Positions 54,329-64,000 of a stretch of DNA of 64,000 nucleotides are shown in pieces. This DNA is from Pseudomonadales bacterium. GTDB lineage: Bacteria > Pseudomonadota > Gammaproteobacteria > Pseudomonadales > Azotimanducaceae. Under the pieces are notes generated by a model that worked only from the letters and a program-made list of their open reading frames with translations, was not told the DNA's origin and ran no database searches. Numbering within the stretch: position 1 is the first letter of the stretch; every line of letters begins with the position of its first letter. A program made the position numbers and the translations under genes. Location: positions 1 to 64,000 of the forward strand of contig JAJECH010000054.1 in the NCBI GenBank assembly GCA_022822135.1, written 5' to 3'.

Positions 54329-54940
54329 TCAGAGATTGTGCTCGTAGTCTGCTTCGATCGCCTTATCGAATGCTTCTTGAACCTCTTTGCTTTGGTTCTT
54401 GCGCTTAGCGTACATCTCGCCGAACGACACCTTGTGCGGAGTTCCCCAGTCATCAGGTTGCCAGAGTTTTGAGCGGATAAACGCTTTTCCGCAATGGAAG
54501 AAACACTCTTCAACAGACACACGGATCGCTAACACTGCGTTCTTTCCTCGCGCGCTCAATTCCTCAAGCAATTCGGTGGTCGAGTCTAGCTCGGCTGACC
54601 CGTTTACACGGAGCGTCTCACGGGTCCCGGGAATGCAAAACAAGAGCCCGATCTTTCCGTTGCTCAGAATGTTGTTGTGTCCGTAAGCGAGCTTGTTCCC
54701 AGGTCGATCCGGTATGACTAACGTCTTGGAATCAAGTACGTGTACGAATCCTGGTTCGTCGCCTTTCGGAGAAGCATCACAGCGCCCGTCCTGGTCTGCC
54801 GTTGCCATCACGAGAAATGGGCTTCTATTAATGTAATCCGCGGCAAATTCATCGATGTAGTCGATGACCTTTTCCTCTAGCCCAGGAAATTTCGGACCAA
54901 TAACTGACCGCAAATCTTCATTCGTTTCCAAGATAGACAT
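54329..54940 (-). CDS. PPOX-class FMN-dependent flavoprotein
   Basis: This 203-residue protein belongs to the pyridoxamine 5'-phosphate oxidase-like split-barrel flavoproteins of the MSMEG_1061 type. Typical text is SPFLVMATADQDGRCDASPKG (about 39-60), TLVIPDRPGNKLAYGHNNIL near 75 and IGLLFCIPGTRETLRVNG near 100. The reaction is unknown. It is divergent from apaG, and the gap holds the two promoters. Confidence 0.85.
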   Translation of the reverse strand: MSILETNEDLRSVIGPKFPGLEEKVIDYIDEFAADYINRSPFLVMATADQDGRCDASPKGDEPGFVHVLDSKTLVIPDRPGNKLAYGHNNILSNGKIGLLFCIPGTRETLRVNGSAELDSTTELLEELSARGKNAVLAIRVSVEECFFHCGKAFIRSKLWQPDDWGTPHKVSFGEMYAKRKNQSKEVQEAFDKAIEADYEHNL

Positions 54941-55150
54941 CGAAGCACCTTTTGTCGTTCTTCACAATGTTACGGTTTGAATCCGCTCCTAGAACCCAAT
55001 CGGGATCGCGACGTGCTCGTAGAAATCGTCGAAGCTTTAGTTGTGCGGATCTGTGGTAATTCGCTTCGTTGCCGCGTAGGAATGAACTTTGGGAATACTC
55101 GCGGGAAGCAAAGTCCTAGAATAAATCGCTTACTCAATTCGCTTCGCTCT

Positions 55151-55546
55151 GTGGCTGAAAACGTTCGCATCTATCGAGATATATCCGTAACGGTGAAGGT
55201 GCACTATCTACGACACGAATCGAACCCAAGTGATCTTCGTTGGGTGTTCGCGTACACGATCACGATTCGCAACAACGGCTCAACGACCATGCAGTTAATC
55301 GACCGACATTGGGAAATCACCTCAGGTGTCGAAAACGATGTCGAAATCGTTGACGGAGATGGGGTTGTAGGTAAACAGCCTCGCTTGGAACCAGGCGATG
55401 CATTTCAATATACGAGCGCAGCGGTGCTTGAATCGTCATTTGGGACGATGGAAGGTCATTACAACTTTCGCGATGACGTGGGTGAGTGGTATCGAGTTCC
55501 AATCGATCCATTTATCCTCTCGATTCCCGCTGAAACGATGAATTGA
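55151..55546 (+). CDS. apaG: ApaG domain protein
   Basis: The 131-residue form starts with GTG at 55151. ApaG proteins are small beta-sandwich (fibronectin-III-like) domains linked to nucleotide-phosphate hydrolysis genes in gammaproteobacteria. The conserved blocks are present: YTITIRNNGSTTMQLIDRHW, VDGDGVVGKQPRLEPGDAFQYTS, and FGTMEGHYNF. A longer frame opens at 54977 and would add 58 residues with no family similarity, so I use the shorter start, which matches usual length. The neighbour genes do not include apaH or ksgA. Confidence 0.8.
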   Translation: MAENVRIYRDISVTVKVHYLRHESNPSDLRWVFAYTITIRNNGSTTMQLIDRHWEITSGVENDVEIVDGDGVVGKQPRLEPGDAFQYTSAAVLESSFGTMEGHYNFRDDVGEWYRVPIDPFILSIPAETMN

Positions 55547-55592
55547 TTGAAGAAGAAAGTCGAGCTTAACCGAAGGTAATAAGGACGCTAAG

Positions 55593-56597
55593 ATGGTTGA
55601 AGGTATCCGCGAAGAGGCTGTCAGTAATTGGCTTGCAAATGAGATTGAAGATCTTGCGCTACCACTTGAATTCGAATTAATCGCGGGCGGACATTCGAAT
55701 CTAACCTATCGATTCGTTGACCAAAACGGCCGAGCCCTCGTACTACGAAGACCACCCCTCGGACACATTCTTGAGAGCGCTCACGACATGAGTCGTGAAC
55801 ACCGCATCATCTCGGCAGTTGGAAAATCAAACGTGCCGGTACCAAAAACACATGCGTTGTGTGAAGACAAGTCGATTAACGATCAACCGTTCTACGTAAT
55901 GGAGTTCATCGAAGGCATCGTTCCTCACACACCGGAGGTACTCGAACAATTGAGCGATGAAGATCGTCGCTCGTTCGGTTTGCATGTGATCGAGGTCTTG
56001 GCCGATTTGCATACGACCGATATCGAAGCGATCGGTCTTGGTCAATTGGCGAAGAAAGAGGACTACCTTGGGCGGCAGCTAAAGCGTTGGACGCAGCAGT
56101 GGCTTGCAACGAAGACTGACGAGATTCCGGATATGGATCGGAGTCTCGAACTGTTACACGAAAAGCAACCTGATCAGATCGGCGCTACGATCGTCCACGG
56201 CGACTATCGGGTTGGCAACATGCTCATAAAAGACGGGAAGATGTCTGCGCTACTGGATTGGGAGCTATGTACGTTGGGAGATCCGCTTGCAGACGTGGGA
56301 TATTTGCTAAACACGTGGGCTGAGCCAGGCGACCCTTCGTCAGATACGGCGCCAACAGGGATCGGTGGCTTCCCAACGCGGCAGGAACTTTGTGATATCT
56401 ACGAGGAGAGGACAGGTCGTTCGTTGGCTGAAATCAACTACTACCGCGCTTTCTCACACTGGCGCTTGGCTGCCATCTCGCAGGGCGTCTACAAACGTTA
56501 TTCCGTCGGCGCGATGGGTCATCAAGAATTTGACCTAGACAAGTACATGGCAAGCATCTTGTCCAAGGCTAAAGCCGCTGTGAAACTGCTTTCCTAG
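55593..56597 (+). CDS. APH-fold phosphotransferase (ACAD10/11-like)
   Basis: This 334-residue protein has the aminoglycoside phosphotransferase/choline kinase-like fold. The ATP-binding Lys is replaced by the LRRPPLGHI block near 50 typical of the group resembling the kinase domain of human ACAD10/11. The catalytic loop is HGDYRVGNMLI near 203, followed by LLDWELCTLGDPLADVGYLLNTW. In that family it phosphorylates hydroxy-acyl-CoA compounds in beta-oxidation. This fits the acyl-CoA dehydrogenase pair at 47-49 kb. It lies 46 bases after apaG. Confidence 0.82.
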   Translation: MVEGIREEAVSNWLANEIEDLALPLEFELIAGGHSNLTYRFVDQNGRALVLRRPPLGHILESAHDMSREHRIISAVGKSNVPVPKTHALCEDKSINDQPFYVMEFIEGIVPHTPEVLEQLSDEDRRSFGLHVIEVLADLHTTDIEAIGLGQLAKKEDYLGRQLKRWTQQWLATKTDEIPDMDRSLELLHEKQPDQIGATIVHGDYRVGNMLIKDGKMSALLDWELCTLGDPLADVGYLLNTWAEPGDPSSDTAPTGIGGFPTRQELCDIYEERTGRSLAEINYYRAFSHWRLAAISQGVYKRYSVGAMGHQEFDLDKYMASILSKAKAAVKLLS

Positions 56598-56603
56598 TAG
56601 TCA

Positions 56604-57590
56604 CTAAGTACCTCTAGGTTTTAGTCCGGCGGCTGTGTATGCCGCGTCGATCACTTCCATCTGCTTGATGGCGTCGTGTGCGTCGGTCGGGAGCGACGTG
56701 CCATTTCGAACCGCGTCTACGAATGCTTCTAACTGGTATTCGTAGGTCGGACGCCGAGTCAGTTCTTCGTCAAATTTCGTCTCGCCGTCAACGGTAAGTG
56801 TCACTTGGTTGCCGTGTTGAGGCACAAGTGGATTTCGGACGAAGAGCTCACCTCTAGAGCCTGTTACCGTCATATCCGAGACGAACCTACGCTGATTCAT
56901 TGCACCGGTTGTCCTTGCGGTGACACCGTCTTCAAACTCATACTCGACCTGAAGACTTAGGTCGATCTGCGGATCGCCTTCCTCCGCGGTCGCGCTTGTC
57001 ACGGTAGGTTCTCGACGCGTGATATGTCGAATCCACGAAATCGGATAACAACCCATATCCATTGTTGCACCTCCGCCTGTTTCGTAGATCATGCGGATGT
57101 TTTCTCTATTAGGTGTTCCAACAATAAACTGCGCTTCAATGTGTTGAAGCTCACCTAGAACACCGCTGTCAACGATCTCAAGTGCTTTCTGAAAGACAGG
57201 GTGATAGCGGTAGTGAAACGCTTCGATGAGTACCAGCCCGGTCTCGTCTCCAACTGCGGCCATCTCACGAGCTTCTGCAGCGTTGAGCGAGAAGGACTTT
57301 TCGCACAACACGTGCTTGCCAGCTCGAAGCGCTTTGATCGAATACTCTTTGTGGTGGCTGATCGGTAACGGGTTGTAGATCACGTCCAGTGACGAATCTG
57401 CGATCACGTCGTCGTAACTGTCGTATACAGTTTCGATACCGTGTTGTGAAGCGAACTTTTCAGCCCTCGAACGATCACGTGCCGCGACGGCGGCGACGAC
57501 AACATCGTCGTTCTTAGACGCTGGATCGGTTAGAGCACCAGGCGTGATCATTGCGGCTCCGAGCGTTCCGATGCGAAGAGGCTGTGCCAT
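56604..57590 (-). CDS. Gfo/Idh/MocA-family oxidoreductase
   Basis: This 328-residue NAD(P)-dependent oxidoreductase begins MAQPLRIGTLGAAMITPGAL; an upstream start at 57614 adds 8 residues. It has the Rossmann N-terminus and the EKSFSLNAAEAREMA block in place of the usual EKP motif. Substrate is unknown. It is convergent with the phosphotransferase gene, whose stop is 7 bases away. It is divergent from pepN and shares its upstream region. Confidence 0.85.
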   Translation of the reverse strand: MAQPLRIGTLGAAMITPGALTDPASKNDDVVVAAVAARDRSRAEKFASQHGIETVYDSYDDVIADSSLDVIYNPLPISHHKEYSIKALRAGKHVLCEKSFSLNAAEAREMAAVGDETGLVLIEAFHYRYHPVFQKALEIVDSGVLGELQHIEAQFIVGTPNRENIRMIYETGGGATMDMGCYPISWIRHITRREPTVTSATAEEGDPQIDLSLQVEYEFEDGVTARTTGAMNQRRFVSDMTVTGSRGELFVRNPLVPQHGNQVTLTVDGETKFDEELTRRPTYEYQLEAFVDAVRNGTSLPTDAHDAIKQMEVIDAAYTAAGLKPRGT

Positions 57591-57773
57591 GGTTAAAGGT
57601 CCGTTCGAGCGCAAGGAAGCGAGGGATTTTACAGTCGAGTTTTGCCCTGAAAATACTGGAAAACCGGCGCGTTGATCGCGGATTTCTTGGTCGATTGAAA
57701 CTTCAGATACCTTACAGCTTGACGCTCTGCTTACACTTATGTGATTCCCACAACTAGCTCGCGTAGGCGGAAT

Positions 57774-60497
57774 ATGCCCTCATTAGACGACTGGACACCT
57801 TATGACTACGAAGTGCCGACCACACACCTAGACATACAAATCCAGGACGATCACTTGATCATCGAGTCGACGCTCGATGTTCAACGTAAAAACGATGTAG
57901 AGACGAAATCGATCTTTCTTAATGGATCTGACGTGGAACAGGATGGATTCGGGCTCACATTGAAGGAAGTGCAGGTCGACGGGGTCGAGCTCGCGAATAA
58001 CGAATATCAATGCGACGGCTTAGGTTTAACGATTCACGACGTTCCGGACTCCTGCGAGCTTCGAATCCGACAGGAGCTTCGCATTCCAGATCACGCGGTC
58101 GATGGCTTGTATCGAAGCGGCGACACACTGGTGACTCAGTGTGAGGATGAATCGTTTAGAAAAATCGCCTTTTATCCTGATCGACCGGACGTGTTGTCAA
58201 AATGGACCGTTCGAATCGAAGCGGACAAAGAGCGCTATCCGGTGCTATTGTCCAACGGCGACGAGGTCGAATCCGATGAAATTTCTGACACACGCCATGC
58301 TAAGACGTTTAACGATCCTTGGGCGAAACCGTGTTATTTATTCGCGCTTGCGGCCGGTAAATTAGCGTCGTTAAACTCGGAATTCCGAACGCGTGACGGC
58401 AAAACCGTCGATCTGACCATCTATTCCGATCCCAAGTCGATTCGATACTGCAGCTGGGCTATGACCTGTCTGAAGGACGCGATGAAGTGGGATGAACTTG
58501 CGTACGATCGCGTGTATGACTTGGATCGCTTCGGCATCGTTGCGGTTGAACGCTTCGTGTTCGGCGCGATGGAGAACAAATCACTGAATGTGTTTAACAA
58601 CTTGGTGTTATTGGCTGATCCAGAAATCGCGACGGACGAAACGTACGAACGCATCCAAGGTGTTGTGGGACACGAGTACTTCCATAACTATTCCGGCAAC
58701 CGTGTCACTGTTCGAGACTGGTTCCAACTTTCCTTAAAGGAGGGATTCACGGTTCTTCGCGATCAGACGTTCTCACGCTTCATGAACGGGTTCGACGTCA
58801 ATCGAATTCAGGACGCTGCGATGTTACGACGAGAGCAATTTCCCGAAGCTCAGAGCGGGTTAGGACATCCGGTTCGTCCAGCCGAGATGGAAGTTCCTGC
58901 TAACTACTACACGCGCACGATTTACGAAGGCGGGGCTGAAGTTGGATACATGCTTGCCAACATGTTGGGAGCGGGTGAATGGCGACAGGGTACTAATCAC
59001 TACTTCGAGAAACACGACGGTGCGGCTGTCACGATCGACGATTTCGTCGAGGCAATCGCAGAGACCTCCGAACGAGATCTTTCTCAATTCAAACGTTGGT
59101 ATTCGACCGCAGGAACGCCCGTTGTTGACATCATTGAATCTCGAGATAACGGAACGGCCAGTTTGACGCTCAAGCAGTCCATCTCGTCGCTTGTGGAAAG
59201 TACCGAAGAAACGGTACTTGAGATCCCACTAGGTATCGGTCTTTTGAGTGAAAGTGGGGAAGATCTCTTGGGAGCGATCAGCACAAAAGGCGATGATGAT
59301 GAAGCAGAAGTTCAGGTCACCACCGACCTTGAATACGGCAATCCTCAGCTTGACGGAACTTTAGTGTTTCAACTAAACACGACCGAAGCCTCAATCCAAT
59401 TTGACGACGTTCCAGAAGGAGCTGAATTCAGCTTTTTGAGAGATTTTTCGGCACCAGTCGAGATCCGTTATACAAACACGTCTGACGAATTCGACGAAGT
59501 CGAGCGTCTTGCCCAACTGGCGATCCTCGATGTAAATCCATTTAGCCGTTACGACGCATGCGAACAGCTTTTTACTCGCGCGATCCTAGACAACGAAGCA
59601 CCCTACGACGCACTTTTCAACTCGATTGGAAGTCGATTGGATGCTTTGATGGATGGTACTGAGGACGCGGAAAGTCGGCGCATCATCGCGATCGAGTTAG
59701 CGGGTCCGCACGAAAGTCGTGTGCTTGATCTAAATAAAGGCACGCCGGTCGAAACGATCATTAGCGGAAAGAATGAGCTCGTCCGTAAATTAGGTCACGA
59801 ATTTGCGGAGAGATGGCGCTATATCGTTGAATCCAATACCGTGTCTGAACCTTATGAGCCAAGTTCCGGCCAAATCGCGGCGCGGCAGCTCCGAGCGGTG
59901 GCATACCGATATCTACTCGAACAAACTGCTGACGAAGACCTGCCGAGTTTCGCCGAAGAATTAGCGGCGCTCACGAGAGATGCCGACAACTTGACCGATC
60001 GCTTGGCTTACTTCAAGCTGCTTCTTCGTATTGAAGGACATGACGAACTAAAGGATGCGGTTTCGAACGAGATCTATGAACGTTTCAAGGACGAATCGCT
60101 CGTCGTAGAGAAGTGGATTACCGCGCTGGTTGGCGCGCCGACATTGGACGCACAACAACGCATCGCGAAGATCGCGGACATGGGATTGCTTGAATCTCCA
60201 ACGCCGAATCGATGGCGTGCAGTGTTCCACACGTTCTCTGAGAATTGGGAGAACTTCCATGCAAGCGATGGCAGCGGTTATCGCTTCTACACTGATCGAC
60301 TAATCGCGGATGCTGTTGAACATGGCTCAGTCGTTCGTCGCGGGATTCAGTCATTTGCGTACTTGAACCGTCACGACGAGAATCGCCGAGAACTGATGCG
60401 AGGATGCTTGGAGCGTCTACGGGACGAACTACCAACAAACAGCGTTGCAGCTCTTGACATGGTCAATCGTTCCTTGGGACCGGTTGTTAATTCGTAA
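57774..60497 (+). CDS. pepN: Aminopeptidase N, M1 family
   Basis: This zinc metallopeptidase removes N-terminal residues from peptides. From the preferred ATG at 57774, with GGCGG upstream, it has 907 residues; GTG at 57741 would add 11. The exopeptidase signature GAMENKSLN is near residue 264. The zinc ligands are in HEYFHN (His300, His304; catalytic Glu301) and Glu323 in [12 protein letters not shown]. The C-terminal half is the large helical domain (DUF3458-type) of bacterial PepN. Works with imported peptides, such as those from the POT transporter. Confidence 0.94.
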   Translation: MPSLDDWTPYDYEVPTTHLDIQIQDDHLIIESTLDVQRKNDVETKSIFLNGSDVEQDGFGLTLKEVQVDGVELANNEYQCDGLGLTIHDVPDSCELRIRQELRIPDHAVDGLYRSGDTLVTQCEDESFRKIAFYPDRPDVLSKWTVRIEADKERYPVLLSNGDEVESDEISDTRHAKTFNDPWAKPCYLFALAAGKLASLNSEFRTRDGKTVDLTIYSDPKSIRYCSWAMTCLKDAMKWDELAYDRVYDLDRFGIVAVERFVFGAMENKSLNVFNNLVLLADPEIATDETYERIQGVVGHEYFHNYSGNRVTVRDWFQLSLKEGFTVLRDQTFSRFMNGFDVNRIQDAAMLRREQFPEAQSGLGHPVRPAEMEVPANYYTRTIYEGGAEVGYMLANMLGAGEWRQGTNHYFEKHDGAAVTIDDFVEAIAETSERDLSQFKRWYSTAGTPVVDIIESRDNGTASLTLKQSISSLVESTEETVLEIPLGIGLLSESGEDLLGAISTKGDDDEAEVQVTTDLEYGNPQLDGTLVFQLNTTEASIQFDDVPEGAEFSFLRDFSAPVEIRYTNTSDEFDEVERLAQLAILDVNPFSRYDACEQLFTRAILDNEAPYDALFNSIGSRLDALMDGTEDAESRRIIAIELAGPHESRVLDLNKGTPVETIISGKNELVRKLGHEFAERWRYIVESNTVSEPYEPSSGQIAARQLRAVAYRYLLEQTADEDLPSFAEELAALTRDADNLTDRLAYFKLLLRIEGHDELKDAVSNEIYERFKDESLVVEKWITALVGAPTLDAQQRIAKIADMGLLESPTPNRWRAVFHTFSENWENFHASDGSGYRFYTDRLIADAVEHGSVVRRGIQSFAYLNRHDENRRELMRGCLERLRDELPTNSVAALDMVNRSLGPVVNS

Positions 60498-60532
60498 CGA
60501 CGCGAACCTTTAAGACTCTATCAACCGCTGAA

Positions 60533-62134
60533 ATGTCAGAACTGAGTTCGTTCGAACACGAGATCGCGTCACGCCGAACGTTCGCCATCATCTCGCACCC
60601 GGACGCAGGAAAGACCACCGTAACAGAGAAGCTGCTGTTACTCGGCAACGCGATTCAACTCGCTGGCGACGTTCGAGCTAAGAAGACGGGGCGACAGGCG
60701 CGATCAGACTGGATGGCGATGGAAGCCGAAAGGGGTATCTCAGTGACGACCTCGGTGATGCAGTTTGAATATCAAGATCGTGTCATCAACCTTCTTGATA
60801 CCCCGGGACACGAGGATTTTTCGGAAGACACGTATCGAACGTTAACGGCGGTCGACTCAGCGATCATGGTGATCGATGCTGCCAAAGGAGTAGAAGATCG
60901 CACCAGAAAGCTGCTCGAGATATGTCGATCGCGAGATATGCCCATTCTGGCATTTATCAACAAACTCGACCGTGAAGCACTTCATCCTATCGAGCTCATC
61001 GATCACATCGAAAGTGAACTAGCGATCGAATGTGCGCCGATGACTTGGCCAGTCGGGTCAGGGAGGTCGTTTCGAGGAACCTATCACTTAGAAGAAGACG
61101 CGTTTACTGAGTACGAGCATGGGTTTGGCTCTTTGTTGCATGAATATCCGAGGCACGGATCGTTAGATTCGGAAGATAGCCGTGATTGGTTAGGCTCAGA
61201 CTACGATGAATTCGCGGAAGAGCTTGAGCTGGTAAGGGGAGCAAGTCATGAATTCGATGTTGATGCGTACCTATCGGGCGCACGAGCGCCAGTTTATTTC
61301 GGATCTGCGTTACAGAACTTTGGAATTGATCACTTGCTTGATCAGTTCGTTTCAATTGCACCGCCACCAAAACAACGATTGACGCTAAGCGACGCGGTCA
61401 AACCAACGAATCCTGATTTTTCTGGGTTCGTCTTCAAGATTCAAGCGAACATGAATCCAAAACATCGCGATCGCATTGCGTTTTTAAGGGTGTGTTCGGG
61501 TCAGTATCGGAAAGGCATGCGCATGCGACATGTTCGTCTAGGTCGCGATGTAAAGATCGCGAATGCGCTGACGTTCATGGCCGGTGAGCGTAAACAGACC
61601 GAAGAGGCGTTTCCAGGCGACATCATCGGGCTTCATAATCACGGCACGATTCGAATTGGTGATTCGTTCACTGAAGGTGAGCCGATCTCGTTCCGCGGCA
61701 TACCAAACTTCGCACCTGAGCTCTTTCGTCGTGTTCGCGTCAAAGATCCAACCAAGGTAAAGCGTCTTACGCAAGGTGTACGCCAGTTGTCCGAGGAGGG
61801 TGCGACACAGGTATTCGTTCCGCTGAACCGGAATGAGATCATCATCGGTGCGATCGGTACGCTTCAATTCGATGTCGTCGCGTTCCGCTTAGAGCAAGAG
61901 TACGGCGCGGAGTGTGTCTACGACAACAGCGATGTCTACACGGTACGCTGGGTTTATGCTGATGACGAAAGTCGTCTAGATGAATTCAGATCGAAAGCAA
62001 ACGCGCAGTTAGCACTTGATGGCGATGATCAATTGGTGTTGTTGGCTACTTCCCGCGCCAATCTTCAACTCACACAAGAACGCTGGGAAGATATCACGTT
62101 TCGAGATACTCGCGAACATGCGCTCGCGGGGTAA
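60533..62134 (+). CDS. prfC: Peptide chain release factor 3
   Basis: RF3 is the GTPase that recycles RF1 and RF2 after peptide release. The 533-residue length fits. The G1 motif is [15 protein letters not shown] (21-35), switch II is [14 protein letters not shown], and NKLDREA is the G4 motif. The RF3-specific [20 protein letters not shown] segment is present near 54-73. It follows pepN after 35 bases on the same strand. Confidence 0.96.
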   Translation: MSELSSFEHEIASRRTFAIISHPDAGKTTVTEKLLLLGNAIQLAGDVRAKKTGRQARSDWMAMEAERGISVTTSVMQFEYQDRVINLLDTPGHEDFSEDTYRTLTAVDSAIMVIDAAKGVEDRTRKLLEICRSRDMPILAFINKLDREALHPIELIDHIESELAIECAPMTWPVGSGRSFRGTYHLEEDAFTEYEHGFGSLLHEYPRHGSLDSEDSRDWLGSDYDEFAEELELVRGASHEFDVDAYLSGARAPVYFGSALQNFGIDHLLDQFVSIAPPPKQRLTLSDAVKPTNPDFSGFVFKIQANMNPKHRDRIAFLRVCSGQYRKGMRMRHVRLGRDVKIANALTFMAGERKQTEEAFPGDIIGLHNHGTIRIGDSFTEGEPISFRGIPNFAPELFRRVRVKDPTKVKRLTQGVRQLSEEGATQVFVPLNRNEIIIGAIGTLQFDVVAFRLEQEYGAECVYDNSDVYTVRWVYADDESRLDEFRSKANAQLALDGDDQLVLLATSRANLQLTQERWEDITFRDTREHALAG

Positions 62135-62190
62135 TTCCTTTCACAATCCCTAGATCAAATTGCCTATCGTGGTTGCCTTACTAGGCGCGA

Positions 62191-63450
62191 CTAGGCTGTC
62201 CAGAGAGTATTGAATGGCATGGCGTAGAACTTCGGCGCGAATTGCTGGATTCGGATACCGTTATGTAGCAGGATACCGCACGCGAAGCGCTGTCCTGTTC
62301 TACTCGCCAAGTCATGCAAACCCTTGAAGTCTTGTGGATGAACAGTTGCGCCTGCTTTGACTTCGATTCCGACAATTGAATCAGAGGGGCGTTCCAATAC
62401 GAAATCGACCTTGGCACCTCCTTTTATTTGAAAGTGAAAGACGTTGATATCGTCGTCGTTGCATGAAATAGCTTTCGCGAGTTCGCTGTAGACGAAACTC
62501 TCTAAGAGAGGACCGAGTCTCTTTCGATTCGCTGCGATTTCTTCGGTATCAACTCGCTGCAACGCTGCGAGTAAACCAGAATCCAAGAAATGCAATTTCG
62601 GGGTTTTAATAAGTCGTTTCAGATCATTCCGATGCCAGGCTGGAACCCGTCTGAGTAAGAACATGTGCTCGAACAGGTCTAACCAACGTTCAGCCGTGTG
62701 CGGATCGACGCCGGTCTGCGAACCTAGTCTTGCGAAATTCAGCAACTCACCGGATGTGAAGGCAGCGTACGTCAGCAATCTAGCCATCTCGTTGGGTTTG
62801 TTTATGTTCGCAATGTCAGAAATGTCTCGGTTCATCATTACCCGTACGTATTCGCGTAGCCACGAACGTCGTCTCGCAGGATCTTCCTGGGAAAGCGCCA
62901 TCGGAAAGCCGCCTCCGATAACTCTTTCGATCAAATCAGATGTATGGCCTGCTGATTCAAGCCTTGGAAATTCACAGTTAAACGCACGTTCAAGAAATCG
63001 TCGTTCAGGTACTTGCGACAATTCGGCTTGTGAGAGTGGCAAGAGCTCTACTGTTTCCACTCGTCCCGCGAGCGAATCCGGCGAAATCGAGGCGTGAAGT
63101 AAATCGACTGAACTGGTGATCAAAAAACGTCCAGGTTCTGGGTGTTCGTCGACTTCCCGCTTTATTTCTAGTATGAGATTTGGCGCACGTTGGATCTCAT
63201 CAATGACGACACTCGACAGACCTCGTAGGAATCCGATGGGATCCTCCTGAGCAAATTCGCTTGTCTTTGGATCGTCTAAGGAGATTAATTGACGTTGATC
63301 AGCTGTCGCTAGTCGGCGAGCTAGAGTCGTCTTCCCCGCACGTTTTGGACCGACGAGTGCGACGATGCGCGTATCGGAAAGCGCTCTTCTGAGACGTGCC
63401 TCCGCGTGCCGTGGAACGTATGCCTCGTTCAATGTTGTCCAATCTGACAT
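62191..63450 (-). CDS. AAA_14/DUF4143 ATPase, second paralogue
   Basis: This 419-residue protein has the same layout as the gene at 29426: Walker A ALVGPKRAGKTTL (about 30-42), SLDDP and IDEIQRAPNL, a helix-turn-helix-like LNFARLGSQTGVDPHTAERW near 250, and a DUF4143 end with VDFVLERP and VGIEVKAGA in PD-(D/E)XK-like spacing. The start is ATG MSDWTTLNE at 63450, since the earlier in-frame TTG at 63486 would lie inside the repeat array. Three 22-bp repeats end exactly at the base before the ATG. Function is unknown; it is not clearly part of an operon. Confidence 0.8.
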   Translation of the reverse strand: MSDWTTLNEAYVPRHAEARLRRALSDTRIVALVGPKRAGKTTLARRLATADQRQLISLDDPKTSEFAQEDPIGFLRGLSSVVIDEIQRAPNLILEIKREVDEHPEPGRFLITSSVDLLHASISPDSLAGRVETVELLPLSQAELSQVPERRFLERAFNCEFPRLESAGHTSDLIERVIGGGFPMALSQEDPARRRSWLREYVRVMMNRDISDIANINKPNEMARLLTYAAFTSGELLNFARLGSQTGVDPHTAERWLDLFEHMFLLRRVPAWHRNDLKRLIKTPKLHFLDSGLLAALQRVDTEEIAANRKRLGPLLESFVYSELAKAISCNDDDINVFHFQIKGGAKVDFVLERPSDSIVGIEVKAGATVHPQDFKGLHDLASRTGQRFACGILLHNGIRIQQFAPKFYAMPFNTLWTA

Positions 63451-63516
63451 GGGTGTCTGTCTAATTCGGAATAGATCAGTGACCAATCAGGAATAAGACT
63501 AAGTCTAATATGGAAT
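63451..63516. promoter_or_regulatory. Three 22-bp direct repeats before AAA_14 gene
   Basis: Read on the minus strand, three contiguous 22-bp units begin at 63516, 63494 and 63472. Their first 14 bases are ATTCCATATTAGAC, ATTCCTGATTGGTC and ATTCCGAATTAGAC, consensus ATTCCNNATTRGWC. The last unit ends one base before the ATG at 63450. A strict 22-bp period indicates binding on one helix face by an array-forming protein, probably the ATPase itself, since its paralogue at 29426 has a pair of repeats with the same period but different sequence. Confidence 0.6.
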
Positions 63517-63664
63517 CAGGTCTTAATCGCCGGCATCTAAATCCGTAATATAGAACGAAACAGGGATGTCCGTTGGTACGCATCCCAAGCGTAAGTTCGC
63601 GAACCGCGTAGTGGATCGGTTTTTCGTGGAATCTGCCTCATTTACGACAGTGCGACGCGTTGCT

Positions 63665-64000
63665 CTAGTTCTCTCTTAGAAGTACGCGCGCGTCACCGCG
63701 CCGCTGCGTTAATCGAACACGATCGAAATACTCGAGTACGTCGATAACCGTGTTTCTACCTAAACCGCTGGAGTCGCGGAACTCTCGTACCGTAAATGGC
63801 TTCTCAAATGCAAGCTCTGAAGCGATATGCTGCAACTCGTGAATTCTGTTGGGTGTTAGGTATCGGTTCTTGTTGATTTGAACGAGAACATTTGCCGCGA
63901 CCATAGGTCGCATGGCTTTTTCGACATCAATGAATGTCATCTGAAGTCGCTTCGCGACATCGCCAAGTGAAACAGGTTGTTCTGCGTCGAACATGGGTTC
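63665..64000 (-). CDS. selB: SelB C-terminal fragment (selenocysteine-specific elongation factor)
   Basis: The last 111 residues of this protein lie in the window and the rest continues beyond base 64000. They form two winged-helix domains like those that bind the SECIS hairpin of selenoprotein mRNAs. The last domain, FTVREFRDSSGLGRNTVIDVLEYFDRVRL, carries the family pattern (fTvr.fRD..G.gR...i..LEyFDr) and ends TQRRGDARVLLREN. The frame has no stop up to the window edge, consistent with a full SelB of about 600 residues. The organism should therefore make selenoproteins; selA, selC and selD are not in the window. Confidence 0.82.
   Translation of the reverse strand, partial: EPMFDAEQPVSLGDVAKRLQMTFIDVEKAMRPMVAANVLVQINKNRYLTPNRIHELQHIASELAFEKPFTVREFRDSSGLGRNTVIDVLEYFDRVRLTQRRGDARVLLREN

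Noticed and set aside
63563-63586. GGGATG/CATCCC hairpin between AAA_14 and selB genes as tRNA-Sec or SECIS
   Set aside because: There is no anticodon arm or acceptor, and a 12-base loop does not fit either structure.

Overview
The window looks like part of an aerobic gammaproteobacterial chromosome, probably an uncultured marine or environmental lineage (an inference from gene content, with no 16S to confirm it). Pointers are a GlnRS, peptide release factor 3 (PrfC), ApaG, an M1 aminopeptidase of the PepN type, Lon, a cbb3 oxidase (ccoNOQP), two paired acyl-CoA dehydrogenases, and a heterotetramer-type sarcosine oxidase locus. Most genes are densely packed, with 1-4 base or ATGA-type junctions.

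Layout. 1-2.5 kb is an accessory edge: the 3' end of a group II intron (domains V and VI), an AbiEii-type nucleotidyltransferase toxin, an unknown ORF, decayed sequence with a tRNA-like double hairpin, and a Tat-type flavin-barrel-like protein. 2.5-8.3 kb (minus strand) is a run with a heterodimeric ABC exporter, a small unknown protein and an ankyrin-repeat protein. 8.5-18 kb is core metabolism: an MDR reductase, a secreted transglutaminase-like protein, glnS, a threonine/serine dehydratase without a normal start codon, a POT peptide transporter, a DM13 protein, a membrane protein and an enoyl-CoA hydratase. 18.2-22 kb holds a Yip1-like membrane protein and ccoNOQP.

22-30.7 kb is a second accessory island. 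It holds a PD-(D/E)XK nuclease, an orphan VapB-like antitoxin with a destroyed toxin gene, a tandem-AAA+ ATPase followed by a WYL regulator, a convergent Cas4-like/DEDD (DUF2779) nuclease with a small partner, and an AAA_14/DUF4143 ATPase. The ATPase/WYL/nuclease group is the best candidate here for an uncharacterised (possibly defence) system.

30.8-40.9 kb is a coherent one-carbon operon: a DmdA/GcvT-like folate demethylase, a MetF-like reductase, a dimethylglycine/sarcosine dehydrogenase, and sarcosine oxidase soxB-soxD-soxA with the gamma subunit fused to the C-terminus of alpha. Together they would strip methyl groups from betaine-derived or similar compounds onto tetrahydrofolate. 41-57.6 kb mixes a VOC protein, a GST, an unknown regulator-like protein behind an operator array, lon, acyl-CoA dehydrogenases, a dimeric dUTPase, oxidoreductases, a TauD-type dioxygenase, a Nudix hydrolase, a class III aminotransferase, a PPOX flavoprotein, apaG and an APH-type kinase. 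57.7-64 kb has pepN, prfC, a second AAA_14/DUF4143 ATPase preceded by three 22-bp direct repeats, and the C-terminal end of selB, running off the window.

No CRISPR array, rRNA, canonical tRNA or IS transposase was seen. Positions of motifs were counted by eye and may be off by a residue or two.
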